64,000 nucleotides of DNA from Lycium barbarum (lineage: Eukaryota > Streptophyta > Magnoliopsida > Solanales > Solanaceae). The notes under the pieces were generated by a model, which was not told the origin of the DNA, ran no database searches, and was given only the letters and a program-made list of their open reading frames with translations. Below, in pieces: positions 47,413 to 59,000 of this stretch. Position numbers and translations under genes: made by a program. Position 1 is the stretch's first letter; every line of letters begins with the position of its first letter. The stretch covers positions 16,624,203-16,688,202 of the forward strand of contig NC_083341.1 in the NCBI RefSeq assembly GCF_019175385.1, read 5' to 3'.

Positions 47413-48200
47413 GGGAAAATACATTAAAACCCCCAACGTATAGCCAGATTAATTATGACGCACCAAACCTTTGCGGGCGACCTATTATCCCCAGTCTTAA
47501 TTTTTCAGTATTTTAGTACCATTTTCGACTGACGTGGCAAAAAAAAAAAATTATGGCGAGTGAAAATGGTCCAAACGAGATATTTTAACAAAAAATAATT
47601 TTTAAAAATTTATTTATATTTTATCCTCTCACCCACCCCCACCCTCCCTCTCTTTCACATTTCAATCGTTAAATGCAATTTATTTTTCTCGTTCTTCTTC
47701 TTTCTCCTCAACCACCGCCGCTGCCGCCGTCACACCGCAGCAGCAGCAACAACAACAACAATGCAGCAGCAGCAGCAACCACCGCCGCCTCCCCCGCCAC
47801 ACCGCCGCCGCCGCCACACCGCAGCAGTAGCAACAACACCGCAGCAGCAGCAACCGGCGCCGCCGCCACACCGCAGCAGCAGCAGCAACAACGCAGCAGC
47901 AGCAACTACCGCTGCCGTCACACCGCAGCAGCAGCAGCAACGCAGCAGTGACGTGGCAGCAGAAAAATCAAATGAAAAAAAAAAGTGACAGTGACGTGGC
48001 AGCAGCGTGGCACCAATGTGGCGGAGAGTGTGCAACAGTTTCCACTGTGCAACTGGGCTTCAATTTGTTTTTGCCATGTCAGTCAAAAAAGGTCATTAAA
48101 ATACTGAAAAATTAAGACTGGGGGTAATAAGTCGCCCGCAAAGATTGGATGCGTCATAATTAATCTGGCTATACGTTAGGGGGTTTTAATGTATTTTCCC
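47413..48200. mobile_element. Long-TIR Mutator-like element with trinucleotide core
   Basis: Left end GGGAAAATACATTAAAACCC matches, inverted, the right end. The inverted arms extend beyond 110 bp (AGCCAGATTAATTATGACGC, TTTGCGGGCGAC, CAGTCTTAATTTTTCAGTAT). Flanks ATTAAAAAA and TTTAAAAAA could be a 9-bp duplication but are low complexity. The interior contains a GC-rich trinucleotide repeat block. Confidence 0.8.
47708..47960. repeat. CAG/CCG/CAA trinucleotide repeat tract
   Basis: About 250 bp made of GCAGCAGCAG, CCGCCGCC and CAACAACAA runs. Long open frames on both strands encode only Gln, Ala, Pro, Ser or Cys/Leu/Val runs, which is a product of the repeat. It lies inside the element at 47413-48200. 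Confidence 0.85.
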
Positions 48201-49085
48201 TTTAAAAAAGAAAAACATGTACTCGGTATCAATAATGGACAAATCCTTTTCTTGGGTTTCCACGAAGTGTGGCTCCTTCTTTGGGACATGAGTCAAGAAT
48301 ATCGTAATCAAGAAGTTTGGCAATGCAACACTAATAGTGAAAAATATTGGGTGTAGGTAAGGCTGTTTGTAGTTCGGTTTAGGTCATGTTTTATCTAAAA
48401 AATAAAATAAAATAAAAAGACTTCATATCAATTAAGTCGGATTTGTCAAATGTTAGAATCAAATCGATTCGACGTTTTATCGATTAGCTGATCTTTTTGG
48501 GGTTTGATCATTTTTTTTTTTAAATATATGACGATATAATTCCAAACTTGTATTAGAGATAGTATATTCTCGCACAACACAACCAAGTCAATTACCCTTT
48601 AAAAAAAAAACTATATATATTATCAAGTAGCTTCCTCCAGAAATCATATACATTATCCAAAAATTTAATCATTTTCAAGGAACCTACCAAAATTTTTAAC
48701 AATGAATTTTCTGTGCAAAAAGTCCAAAGAGTTTGTGATTTTATGTAGATATCTTGAGTACTTATGAGATAGTATAATGCGGAAATACAAATTTAAAAAA
48801 AAAAGGCCTATGAAATGAAAATCTCACGTATTGTTTAGGAACAAAAATTCTTTGAATTGAATGATGACCCAACAGATGTTCGCTCAAAATTATTTCGCGA
48901 AAGCTTCACAGGATTGTTACGAAGTTATGTGACTAGGTTGGTTATTACCACTTGTTTTTTCCATCAACTGCAGCTCAATATTATACTCTTTACACAATTA
49001 AATACTGCCATTACTAATGACACCGACCAAAATAATGAACCCCCATTCTTGACCATAACATGCATCAAACATTTACTATGACTAT
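48201..49085. other. Intergenic, no gene seen
   Basis: AT-rich sequence. No conserved protein similarity was recognised in its short open frames. Confidence 0.4.
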
Positions 49086-49095
49086 TAATCTCTAA

Positions 49096-49985
49096 GGCTT
49101 AATACATAGCCCTCAAACTTGACTCCAACTAACAAGTATGCCCTCACTTGATTTCAACTAACAAGTATGCCCTCTAACTTTAAATATTCATAGATAGGCA
49201 CCTTAATTCGTATAAAATTGAATACGTAAACACAAGTGTCCTACATGGCATTTCAAGTGATGTACACCCAACCTCACACGAGTTAGAGCTCACATTTGTT
49301 TTACTTTGTTTTAAATGAATTACTCCTATATTTATCATTTTTCCAATGCTGCTTCTTCTTCATTTTTGCATTAATTTTTGGAGCAAAATTTTTGGAAACT
49401 CCATTAACGGGTGAGGAAGCTTTTAACTGAAGATTTATATTATTGATTTTCACCATTTAGTTTTACTTTGTTTATTTTTAAATTCTCAATTCTTATATTA
49501 ATACACGTGTAAAATAGTTGCCAATCTCTGAAAGGGTCACTAATCCACGTAGGAGCGAGTGTAATTCATGCATATGAGCAGGGGGGGATTTAGAGGGGTC
49601 CGAGGGTGTTCACCCGAATACCCTCAGCAAAAAATTATAGTGTATATATAGGGTAGATTTTCTGTATTTATGTACATATATTAACTTTTGAACACACTGA
49701 ACAAATGTAAAAGGTTAGCTCAAGCGGTCCAGGGTGTTCAAAATTATCTCAAGTGTCCTGGGTTCAATTCCCATTGACAACATTATTTTTTTATATTTAG
49801 CTTTTGTTGTTTTTTCCGAACCCCCGAGTGAAAATTCTGAATCTGCCACTGCATATGACCTGCCGGAAACATGTATTGACGGGTTCAACTTTATACAAGT
49901 TGAGGTGTCTACTTGTGTACACTCAAAGCTGGAGGACTTACTTGTCACCTGAGGGCAAATTTAAAGACCTATTTATGTATTATGC
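49096..49985. mobile_element. Mutator-like MITE, interrupted by a hAT MITE
   Basis: Ends GGCTTAATACATA and TATGTATTATGC are inverted. Flanks TAATCTCTAA (49086-49095) and TAATCTCAAA (49986-49995) match at nine of ten. Inner arms also pair: CACCTTAATTCGTATAAAATT against TTTATACAAGTTGAGGTG. A second element (49578-49850) interrupts it. Confidence 0.75.
49578..49850. mobile_element. hAT-like MITE nested in a Mutator-like MITE
   Basis: Exact 8-bp duplications GCATATGA at 49570-49577 and 49851-49858, the hAT size. The left end reads GGGGATTTAGAGGGGTCCGA and the right end is its imperfect complement (GAACCCCCGAGTG, then CTGAATCTGCCACT). Confidence 0.85.
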
Positions 49986-50046
49986 TAATCTCAAACTAAC
50001 ATCCAAAATAAGAAAAAAAAAAAGTTCCAACAAATAAGTCACACAA

Positions 50047-50398
50047 GGGTTTTTGCGCGGATTGTCCTTCATTTGGGGTGGTCTTTCATTTTTGTCCTTC
50101 AAATTGGTGGTTTTAAGTTTTGTCCTTCGCCTAATACCCCAAGGTTGTGGGTTCAAACCCCAGCTTAGTTAAAAAAAAAAATCGCAAGTCAAATGTTTGG
50201 ATTCGCAAGGCAGAAATTTGAAAATTCTGTCCATGCAAATTTTGCCTTGCGAATTCAAACTCTACCTTGCGAATTTTTTTAAATTTTTAATTGAGTGGGG
50301 GTTCGAAGATTTTAGCGAAAGGCAAAAGTTAAAGATCACGAATTTGAGGGACAAAAATTAAAGACCTCCCCAGCGAATGGTGATCCTGCAAATTGCCC
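50047..50398. mobile_element. MITE related to 33383-33893
   Basis: The left zone GATTGTCCTTCATTTGGGG and right zone GACCTCCCCAGCGAATGG, GATCCTGCAAATTGCCC are inverted. It shares the GTGGGTTCAAACCCC box and the TTGCCTTGCGAA words of the copy at 33383. Confidence 0.6.
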
Positions 50399-50399
50399 T

Positions 50400-51990
50400 A
50401 TTATCATCCTTATTTTTTGGAAATCGTTTACGTTTCAGGGGAAGTATATGTATCATCTTTCAGTGATGATACTTTATTTTGACCAATCTAACATACAAGT
50501 CAAATATAATTAATAATCTTAATTCTTTTCCCGCAAAATTAGTTCATATTATATCCTCCCACTTGTCTTTCGTTCGCTTCCAAAATTCATCTATGCCACT
50601 TCATTAATTTTTAACACTAGATAAGAATTTATACTACTAATTAACTTTGTGTTAATTTTAAAGGCTCATAGAAGGAGCTTAATAAAGTTCGAGAACTGGG
50701 TTCAGTTTCAATTCATTTGTACAGCCCAACATAAAGTATTGCGTCACGTAGCCATATTTTCAATTTATACAATATTATACTGGGAAAGCATTATACATAA
50801 TGTATCAACTTTGTATAAAAGTGTATAATAGTATATAAAAGATGTTTATACACACAAATATGGGCTAAACCGGGTAACAAACTCAAAATATGGGCTAAAA
50901 GAGTAGAAATAGAATGTTATTTTCCCAATACAAAATGGGGGACATATGTACCAAAATGCACAGCAGAAACATCCTAAATTTCTAACCTTATGTACTAGCC
51001 ACATTTTGTCCCTCTCGCGAAATCAATTTCTGCTATAATATTACATGCCTTATGTTTAATATTCTCAATAATTTACCTTGATATATATATATGTATCAGT
51101 CTCAACATTCATATTTTTTGGAGTGTAATTATGCCATTAAGATTTAAAAAAGAAAGGGGAGAAACTTCTCCAGTCAGCTACTGAAGAATTTTCTTGCTAA
51201 AAGAGGCTAGGCCTAAATATGAAGAATTGATGCAGGAAACCAAATAAGTCAAGATATAGTATTTCAAAACACGTGGATTTTTATCGTTCGTCATCGATAG
51301 ACATAACTCGTGTGATAATGAAGGTTGAGAATATTTGGGTGTGAGATTGCTTTGTGTCTTTGTGATGCTTAAAATATAGAAGTATGATTTCAGAGAGTAT
51401 CACCTATTTCCATGTGAATATATTAAGAGAATTCAATAGTTTATATTGAATTATAAAAATTTATTATAGCCATTTTGCACAATATAATATTTGAACAAAG
51501 GAGATTCTATTGAACTACTTTTCTTCGCTTTAGCTATGCCAATATTCCAAAAGCTTCGGTGTGAACTCATCTTTACCGTTGGATTTTACTCAATCATCTG
51601 ACTATTAACATTTTTCTATTCATGCATGAAAGTGGTATACCACCTAATATGACAAGTAAAGACTAATTTATGTGTTTAATATGCACAAGGCATTTGCCAA
51701 TAATATATCATTTCAAATACTTATCATATTACTAAATCTAAAGCAATAACGGATAAAAGTCTCAAGACATTAGTAGAATATTTGAGGTTTGTTGACTCTA
51801 TATTTCTTAATTCTCCAAATTTTCAACTTTTGTGCTTAGTCATTTAGAATCTAAAGCAATCTTTCTTTTCCTTTACCAATTGATCATCTTTTTATTTATT
51901 CATCCTCACGGTTTAACACTGTTTTCTTGTTTAGTGACAAAATATCAACAAATTTTCCTAGCTAGTGAAAAAGCAAGGTGAAAAAAAGGA
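50400..51990. other. Intergenic upstream of NLR gene
   Basis: AT-rich. No firm TATA box or transposon end is assigned. A segment at about 50520-51050 (TTGTCTTTCGTTCGCTTCCAA, AGAAACATCCTAAAT, CTAGCCA...TTTGTCC) recurs at about 55745-56010, downstream of the NLR gene. The NLR gene therefore lies between related flanking sequences. Confidence 0.5.
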
Positions 51991-51993
51991 GAG

Positions 51994-54600
51994 ATGGCTG
52001 AAATTCTTCTTACAGCAGTCATCAACAAATGTGCAGAAATAGCTGGATATCTACTTATTCAAGAAGGGCCATGCTTATATTGGTTGAAAGAGGACGTTGA
52101 ATGGCTCCAACGAGAAGCGAGACACATTCAATCTTACCTAGGAGATGCAAATGGAAAGTTAGTTGGAGGAGATTTGAGGGTGAAAAACTTGATAAAGGAT
52201 ATTGAAGAACTTGCAGGTGATATGGAGGATATCTTAGATGAGTTCCTTCCCAAAATTGAATCGCATAAGAGAGAAGGAGCACTTGGTTGTCTTAAAGAGT
52301 TAGCTTGTGTTCTTTGTCATACTCGCTTTTCCAATAAGTTTTCTATGGAGATTGAGAAGATAAAAAGAAGGGTTAATGAGATTAATCGTGTGAGGACAAC
52401 TTTTGGTATCACCGATACAAGTAACAAGAATGATCGATGTGATTACATTCCATTGGATCGTGGAAGATTATTTCTTCATACTGACGAGACAGAGGTGATT
52501 GGTTTGGATGATGACTTTAATATGCTACAAGTCAAACTACTTGATCAAGATTCGCGATATGAAGTAATTTCGATCATTGGCATGCCTGGTGTGGGCAAAA
52601 CAACTCTTGCCAAGAAACTTTATAAACATGTCTATAATCAATTCGAGTGTTCAGCACTGGTCTATGTTTCACAACAGCCAAGATTGGGAGAAATCTTTCT
52701 TGACATAGGCAAACAAGTTGGACTGACGGAAGAGGAAAGGAAAGATAACTTGGAGGACAACCTGCGATCACTTTTGAAAAGAAAAAGGTATGTTCTACTC
52801 TTGGATGATATTTGGAATGTTGAAATTTGGGATGACCTGAAACTTGTCGTTTCTGAATGTCATTCAAGAACAAACAGTAAAATAATTATAACATCTCGGA
52901 ATAGCGATGTAGGCAGATATATAGGAGGGAATAACTCGCTTCACATGTTGCAACCCCTAGATTCAAAGAAAAGCATTGAACTCTTTACCAATAGGATTTT
53001 CACTTTTGATAATAATTATTGGGAGAATGTTTCATCAGATTTGGAAAACATCGGTAAAGAGATAGTTGAGAGATGTGATGGTATGCCACTAGCCATTGTG
53101 TTGATTGCAGGCATGTTAAGGGCAAGGGAGAGAACTGAACATGCATGGAATAGCGTACTTGAGACTATGGGTCAAAATATTCAAGATCAATGTGCTAATA
53201 TATTGGCTCTAAGTTATAATGATTTGCCCACTGCATTAAGGCCATGTTTTTTGTATTGCGGTCTTTTTCCCGAGGACCACGAAATTCCTGCATTTGATCT
53301 TATAAATATGTGGATTGCTGAGAAGTTCATAGTAGTGGGTACGAGCAATAGGAGAGAAGTTGAGGATATAGCAGAGGATTTCTTAAATAATTTGGTTTCA
53401 AGAAATCTTATTCAAGTTTCAAGGAGAACATTTCAGGGAAGAATTGCGAGTTGTCGCATACATGATTTGCTACATAGTTTGTGTGTCACATTGGCCCGGA
53501 AAATTAACTTCTTTCTCACCAAGGACAATCCACAAGATGATCTTGGTAGTGTCACTAGGTTGCGAAGGCTTGCATTCTACTCTGGTGGTGTTGATGAATT
53601 CTTCTCTTCATATGCCAAGCCTAAGAAGCTTCGCGCCCTCTTGTATTTCAGTGAAGACAATTACCCATCTTCTCTTAAAACTCATCTTAACATGAAGTTA
53701 TTGCGAGTGTTGTCTATGCATATTCCTGAGAGTAATTCCCGGAGGCCTGTCAGTATCCCGGAAGGAATTGGGAATTTGAGTTGCTTAGGCTATCTCAAAT
53801 TATGGGGTCCAAACTTCGTTGGTAACATACCACGTAGTATTGTCAAATTCAAACATTTATTGACCCTAGATATTGAATGGACCAATCTACGCATTGCTTT
53901 TGATGTTATGGAGATGAAACAATTGAGACATCTTCGTATTTCACAATTTGTTCAGCCAATGTACATGTCAAGCACAATATTCTCCTCAGTCAATGCGTTA
54001 TTGCCTAATCTACAAACTCTAATGGGCATGGATGTTTGCTACATGAAATCAGGATGGTTGCACCAATTGACCAATCTAAGAAAATTGAGCTTAAATGTAA
54101 ATAACGATTCCATTGTTGAGGTACTTTCAACTCAGCGTATGGCAATACTGCCAAAGCTAGAGGTTCTGAAGCTGAAGAGTTTGTTGCAAGGCTACCAACA
54201 TGACCAACAAATCAACTTGTCTTCCTATGATAAACTTCGTAAGCTGAGTTTGTTATATACGGACTTGAAAATTGTGGATTTTGAAGCATTGCCTGCAAAA
54301 CTCGCCAAGCTTTCTCTTAGGTATGTTCAACTAGATACGAATCATATATCGATGATCAAAAGACTGCCCAAATTAAAGATACTCAAATCGAGGAATTGTT
54401 GGCTTCCATATGGAGAGAGTACATTAGACCTTTCTGGTGTCGATAGATTTATGCAACTTGAAGTTCTGCACATTATTGGGCAGAACTCGTGGGACGTGGT
54501 AACCGTGGATGAGTTGGCTGTGCCAAAATTGAAGAAAGTAATAGTTTCTCATGCACCAAATATCAGGCTCTCTGAACGGCTGGCCAGGCTGAGAATATAA
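51994..54600 (+). CDS. Tm-2-like CC-NB-LRR immune receptor (NLR)
   Basis: Single-exon, uninterrupted, 868 residues; tomato Tm-2/Tm-2(2) proteins are about 861. Domains: N-terminal Rx-type coiled coil (about 1-140) with EDVID-like DMEDILDE (76-83); NB-ARC with P-loop GMPGVGKTT (196-204), kinase-2 LLLDDIW (268-274), RNBS-B KIIITSR (296-302), GMPLAI (363-368) and RNBS-D CFLYCGLFPED (418-428); the MHD position reads RIHD (488-491), as I recall for Tm-2. A degenerate LRR region (about 530-868) ends LSERLARLRI. The N-terminus MAEILLTAVINK and large parts of NB-ARC closely resemble Tm-2, which recognises tobamovirus movement protein at the plasma membrane. The pathogen recognised by this gene cannot be told from sequence. 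All nucleotide-binding motifs are intact, so a functional receptor is likely. Confidence 0.95.
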   Translation: MAEILLTAVINKCAEIAGYLLIQEGPCLYWLKEDVEWLQREARHIQSYLGDANGKLVGGDLRVKNLIKDIEELAGDMEDILDEFLPKIESHKREGALGCLKELACVLCHTRFSNKFSMEIEKIKRRVNEINRVRTTFGITDTSNKNDRCDYIPLDRGRLFLHTDETEVIGLDDDFNMLQVKLLDQDSRYEVISIIGMPGVGKTTLAKKLYKHVYNQFECSALVYVSQQPRLGEIFLDIGKQVGLTEEERKDNLEDNLRSLLKRKRYVLLLDDIWNVEIWDDLKLVVSECHSRTNSKIIITSRNSDVGRYIGGNNSLHMLQPLDSKKSIELFTNRIFTFDNNYWENVSSDLENIGKEIVERCDGMPLAIVLIAGMLRARERTEHAWNSVLETMGQNIQDQCANILALSYNDLPTALRPCFLYCGLFPEDHEIPAFDLINMWIAEKFIVVGTSNRREVEDIAEDFLNNLVSRNLIQVSRRTFQGRIASCRIHDLLHSLCVTLARKINFFLTKDNPQDDLGSVTRLRRLAFYSGGVDEFFSSYAKPKKLRALLYFSEDNYPSSLKTHLNMKLLRVLSMHIPESNSRRPVSIPEGIGNLSCLGYLKLWGPNFVGNIPRSIVKFKHLLTLDIEWTNLRIAFDVMEMKQLRHLRISQFVQPMYMSSTIFSSVNALLPNLQTLMGMDVCYMKSGWLHQLTNLRKLSLNVNNDSIVEVLSTQRMAILPKLEVLKLKSLLQGYQHDQQINLSSYDKLRKLSLLYTDLKIVDFEALPAKLAKLSLRYVQLDTNHISMIKRLPKLKILKSRNCWLPYGESTLDLSGVDRFMQLEVLHIIGQNSWDVVTVDELAVPKLKKVIVSHAPNIRLSERLARLRI

Positions 54601-54860
54601 AGACGCTGTGAATGGAACGGTAGGTTGGTAATTTCCTTCATATTAATCAAGCATCTTATAATTCTCAGTAATTTTTTATACTCTAATTATGGTCTATATT
54701 TCATTTAATCTATCTAATAAATTGCAGGGATGCAAGTTTAAAATGTGTGGAAATTTTAGTGATATCTCAAAACAAAGTGCATGGAGTAGTCTTGGTTCTG
54801 TTCTTTCTGATGATGATGAGATTCCTGTTGGCATTGTGATAAAAAGGTTTGATTGATAAT
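54601..54860 (+). other. NLR 3' UTR with probable intron
   Basis: After the stop, a GT donor at about 54620 (GTAGGTTGG) and an acceptor TAAATTGCAG ending at 54728 could define a 3' UTR intron of about 109 bp. The following sequence is not in frame with the receptor. This is inferred from splice-site quality only. Confidence 0.4.
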
Positions 54861-56066
54861 GGAGTTTTTGTAGCTGTGATTTTCAAAGACATTTGTTATT
54901 TGTAACTTCATTTTGTTTATTGCACTTTCATTTTGTTTATTGCACTACTAAAAGTGAGAATAATTTTTACATCCGTGAGAAATCTATTATCGACCTACCA
55001 ATTTCTGATAAGACTGTCTGTCGGGAGTTTATGTTTCTTTTAGTAGTACCCTTTTGTGACATATGACTAGGTTGTATTAAGTATTAACTATGGTGTCATG
55101 TGATTTGTAATGACATAGATTCAAAGAAAAGTGATAATTAATATTTTTTTATCGTCAGCAAATTATTCAGTTTAGGAATTTTGTTCGACTTTCGGGTAAG
55201 TAATGTAGTTCTTTATATACACGAAGCAATAACGAGGGGAAACAAACGAAAGAACAGGGCAAAGAGGAGAAGATAAATTTTATGTACTGAAATGAAATGG
55301 ATTATGTTGGGTGATATGGATAGTGAGAATTTATATAATCGATTCCCACTAGTTTTTCATAGAAGCCAACCACTTTGAAGGTGAGTGACATCTCATAATG
55401 TAATAGATAATGCATTTGGTGCCACCTTGAGATTGTTTCTAAAGTTCATGCTTAAATATATAAGCAAACCATTTTATTAGAAAAAGTACAAGAAAGTTTG
55501 ACCAAATTTACTTGCAGAATTTCTAGTTTTCAAGTAGCACACCGAATGAAACAATATAATGATGAACTCGTCCTATATTAGCACAGTAACATATTAAAGG
55601 AGTCAAAGCTGCCTGATTGTTTTATACGGTTGATAAAAAAACTCATTTGCCTCGATATGTACACTAATTTAAAGAACACGCGATTATACATGCATTGCAT
55701 CACTTTAACTTTCGTTTTCGCAATATTAGTTGATGTTACTTACTCCATTTGTCTTTCGTTTGCTTCCAAAATTTAATCGACCACTTCATTAGATAAATTT
55801 CATAATTAACTTTTGAGTTAATTTTAATCTCATTGAAGGAGAACTGGTGATTCAGTTTCAATTCATTTGTAACCTTATCTCATAAATAAAATCGGGGAAG
55901 ATACCAAATGTACAGAGCAGAAACATCCTAAATCTATAACCTCAGGCTCAATACTAGCCATACTTTGTCCTTATCGCGAATTCAGTTTCTGCTATAATAT
56001 ACAAGCTAATGAAGATAACAGCTTCCAGCTAGAAAATATCGCCTAACCTTAACCGTCCAAGAGCTG
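54861..56066. other. Intergenic between convergent NLR and VPS8 genes
   Basis: No gene seen. The part at about 55745-56010 is related to 50520-51050 upstream of the NLR. The last bases before 56067 are probably VPS8 3' UTR. Confidence 0.45.
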
Positions 56067-59000
56067 TCACAGCTTAATGCTCTTCTCTTTACCTACAAAA
56101 CACATGTAAACAAGCTTTAGAAATATGAGGTACACGTCTAAGAATCAAGCATGTGTACAACAGAACAGACAATCTCACCAAATATATTTGTTTTTAAAGG
56201 GAACCGTAGTGATGATCCCTTCAGTTTTACATCTCTGAGATGCTTGCTCCTGTTTGGTTTCTCCGGTTTTGCCAGACTGTTGCTGCTTTCTCCAGCTGAC
56301 TGAACATTTCTTTTCTTAACCTTTTCATGGTACACAGCAGGTGGTGCAAGCCTCAACTGAGGGATATTCTCTATTTGCATCGACTGATGGCTTTTTTGAA
56401 GATTGAGGAGGAGGTCAAACTGTAATAATTTCGCATGTGATTAGTCGAGCCTAGGTTTTCGGAGTGAGGACAGGGAAGTAGGGGTGGCAAAATTAGCCCA
56501 TTTATTAGCTCAGCCCATTTCAGTCCAACACATTTCAGCCCATCAAAGAATTGGGCTGATATGTAGCCCAAATTGATTCTCCATAAATCTTGTCAAGATA
56601 TTTTCAAAAAGACATTTTCTACATTTGATAATATTTAGACATAATAAAGAAAAAAAATAGTTTTATTAGGTACTAAAAAGATTATAAATGAACAAACAAT
56701 TAAAACTTGGTAAGAATTGGGTGGGTTAGGTTATGACCCGCTATTTAGCCCTTTTGGGTGGGTCAATAACCAGTCCATTTATTAGCTCAGTTCATTTTGA
56801 CCCGCCCAATTGACACCCCTACCTGGGAGTATCAAGCATAGAATTATTATAAGTGAGAACTTGCATACCCTTGAAATGGACTGAAGTCCATAGGAGTTGT
56901 CGAAACCATCATTCTCATGGGGATATAGAGCAGTCATCCCATTTGTTTGATGGGATTTTGATATAGACTTCACCAATCCATTCTCCACAAGCACAGATTT
57001 ACTTCTCAACTTCTCGGTATTCTTTCTTGGCAGACAAATAGGACATCCAGCTGAGTTGCCCCTGAATGATGCTTCACTTTCCTGAGGTTCGCATTGGAGA
57101 TGCGTTGCATGACCACAACTAAAAATTTGAATGCTAGAGGCTGAGAAATCTTTTGTGAGGGGACAGTTACAAATGCAACAGAGGAGGCTTCGCGGTGCAT
57201 ATCCATGAGAAGCTCCTCTCTTCAGTAAGCTCAAGGAGGAATATGTATCATCTTCAATCAATGATTTAGCGGTATCCTGTAACAGTGTGGAAGAAAAGTC
57301 TCTATAAGAATACTCGTCAGAGATTGGTAAAGTTACTTTAGTAGTCCAGATCTAAATCCTTATCGAGCCATGAAGAGCTAGAACCTATCAACCAAAAAAA
57401 AAAAAAAACCCTGAAAACCTAGAAGGCCTTTACAGGATAAAATGACAAGTTTTAACACACTGATATTACTTTGCTGATATGAACTTCATTGCACCTAATT
57501 CCAATGGTAGTTCCCATTTTTTAAATTTCTTTTTCTTTTTCCCAATTAGCTGTTCTGGTTAGAAGTCAAGAATGATGATTGTGCTGCATCTCCAGCTACT
57601 CAAACAAGATAAATCAAGTACGTCGTAAAGGAGTTGCAAAATCAACTTCCACATTGAGGTTCCTACATAAAAGTTGAGATATTTTGAAATTGGGATTCAT
57701 GCGACAGAAAGACTTACTTCCAAAGGATGTCACTGATGCAAGAATGCTACGTTTAAAAAGAAAAATAGAAAAGAAGAAAAAGAAGTTCGACTCATGCACA
57801 GGAGACATTTATTATTTTTTCACTTTTTCATATTTTCATCAATTAATCAAAGGTTTCCTAGTGAGAACTCCACAGACATAAAGGGTTTAACACATTGATT
57901 AGCCAGGTATGGGAATTCTTTCTACAACCTTATAAAGAAAAAGGTGCAGGCCAAAAGATATACGTTCAGACACAAAACAACAAGGAAAAACTTATTTAAG
58001 TAAATGTTCACAAGCAATTTACAATTTTACATACAGTGAATGGACGATGTCCAATGATATACAATTTCACATACAGTGAATGGACGATGTTCAATGATAA
58101 TCTTTATTGACACGCCATACTCAAAAGATAGGAGAGATGAAGAAGAAACATAAAAGCAAACCTACCAAAATCCGCCTCTCAAAATCATATGTTCCAAGCA
58201 TCCCCAGTATAGTAGGTTTGAAATCACCAAATTCTTGTGTCTCATTATCTGAAAGAAGCTTTAATATGATCCTCGGGAGGCTTACATATCCAATCATTCC
58301 TTCAACAATCTCTTTGATAAACACAGAGAGCAGTTTCCTGAGGATGTGAGCATTTCTATGAGATTTTGACACCTTCCACTGAATTATGCAAGCCTGCTCA
58401 CCTTCTTGCACACATTCTTCTTCTTTACTTATTTTACTATGGTCATGTGAATCCATCAAAGGCTCACAAAAACTGTACAAGGAATAAAAAGAGGGAATCA
58501 ATAAGCAGGTGTGCAGATGATGTAAGGATCCATTTCAATCCTCGGTGATTTGAAATCCATCGAGTACATAGAAAAGAATATTACGGACAGAAAATAGTTA
58601 GAAGTCATGTTTTTATTTGTGCCTGAAAAAAGAAAAACTCTTTTTACCTCTCAAACAAAGCTACCTTTTTACCTCTCAAACAAAGCTACTTTTCAGGTAC
58701 ATCTTACCCTCCCCAGACCCCACTTTTGGGACCACACTGGGTATGTTGTTGTTACAACTAGGGGTGCTCATGGTTCGATTTGGATCGGTTTTTATGTAAA
58801 AAATAACCAAACCAAAAGTCGGTTATTCAATTATTAAACCAAACGTCTGTTTTTATGATTCGGTTTTTGTCAGTTTTTTAAAATACATTGTTTACTCAAT
58901 CGGTGAGCCTTGGCGTAACAGGTAAAGTTGCTGCCATGTGACCAGGAGGTCACGGGTTCGAGCCGTGGAAACAGCCTCTTGCAGAAATGCAAGGTAAGGC

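Noticed and set aside
47673..48035. Open frames of 65-101 codons on both strands
   Set aside because: They encode only Gln/Ala/Pro/Ser or Cys/Leu/Val runs from a trinucleotide repeat inside a transposon.
58361..58548. Open frame on + opposite a VPS8 exon
   Set aside because: It is the antisense shadow of the exon at 58166-58472, which is in frame with its neighbours.
58954..58965. Functional tRNA gene
   Set aside because: The A and B box-like sequences belong to the SINE head; the body continues into SINE sequence and lacks a full cloverleaf.
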